Assembly: GCA_041172365.1 (NCBI GenBank)
Contig: JBEDKD010000317.1
Coordinates: 1-14,577 of the forward strand
Source: JBEDKD01 sp041172365
GTDB lineage: Bacteria; Cyanobacteriota; Cyanobacteriia; Cyanobacteriales; Microcoleaceae
Direction: 5' to 3'
DNA: 14,577 nt
In this document: positions 14,548-14,577 of the stretch, piece after piece
How the letters are laid out: each line of letters starts with the position of its first letter
How positions within the stretch are numbered: position 1 is the first letter of the stretch
Translations under genes and position numbers: made by a program
Notes under the pieces: generated by a model
What the model was told of the DNA's origin: nothing
The model's input: only the letters and a program-made list of their open reading frames with translations
Databases searched by the model: none

Positions 14548-14577
14548 GAAGGAAGAAGGAAGAGGGAAGAAGGAAGA
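14548..14577. repeat. Heptamer tandem repeat (GAAGGAA)n at window edge
   Basis: GAAGGAA, GAAGGAA, GAGGGAA and GAAGGAA follow each other directly, starting four bases after the deacetylase stop codon and continuing to the last base of the window. The true extent is unknown. Confidence 0.8.

Overview
This window is cyanobacterial chromosome. Two genes encode photosystem II subunits found only in oxygenic phototrophs and plastids (psbM and psbU). At least 11 exact copies of the HIP1 palindrome GCGATCGC lie in 14.6 kb, where chance predicts fewer than one, and short tandem repeats typical of cyanobacterial intergenic DNA fill most of the longer gaps. Base composition is moderately AT-rich. The species cannot be fixed from the sequence alone.

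Layout. At 1-650 a heptamer repeat and a promoter precede a [2Fe-2S] ferredoxin and psbM, closed by a strong bidirectional terminator. At 653-2109 a tandem-domain universal stress protein (minus) diverges from a hotdog thioesterase (plus). At 2110-2479 a long spacer carries a duplicated Fur/Zur-like palindrome. At 2480-4405 lies a large protein with two methyltransferase domains, followed by about 490 bp of hairpin-forming octamer repeats that end at the 3' end of uppP (minus). At 5830-6154 a divergent spacer holds a 42-bp tandem repeat. At 6155-8243 are a DUF3120-like membrane protein, another repeat pair, and an FHA-adenylate/guanylate cyclase. At 8373-10645 are psbU with a clear terminator, then nadB. 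At 10680-13231 (minus) a CHASE2-PAS-GGDEF diguanylate cyclase lies upstream of a small secreted protein. At 13458-13580 is a nested inverted repeat, followed by a polysaccharide deacetylase and a heptamer repeat at the window edge.

The genes do not form one operon or one pathway. Most are single transcription units in changing orientations: photosynthesis (psbM, psbU, perhaps the ferredoxin), envelope building (uppP, deacetylase, probably the double methyltransferase), NAD synthesis (nadB), and second-messenger signalling (one cyclic-nucleotide cyclase and one c-di-GMP synthase). I found no mobile-element transposase, CRISPR array, tRNA or rRNA. The most unusual material is in the intergenic regions: seven distinct repeat families, including an array whose plus-strand RNA can fold into long hairpins through G-U pairs that the opposite strand cannot make.
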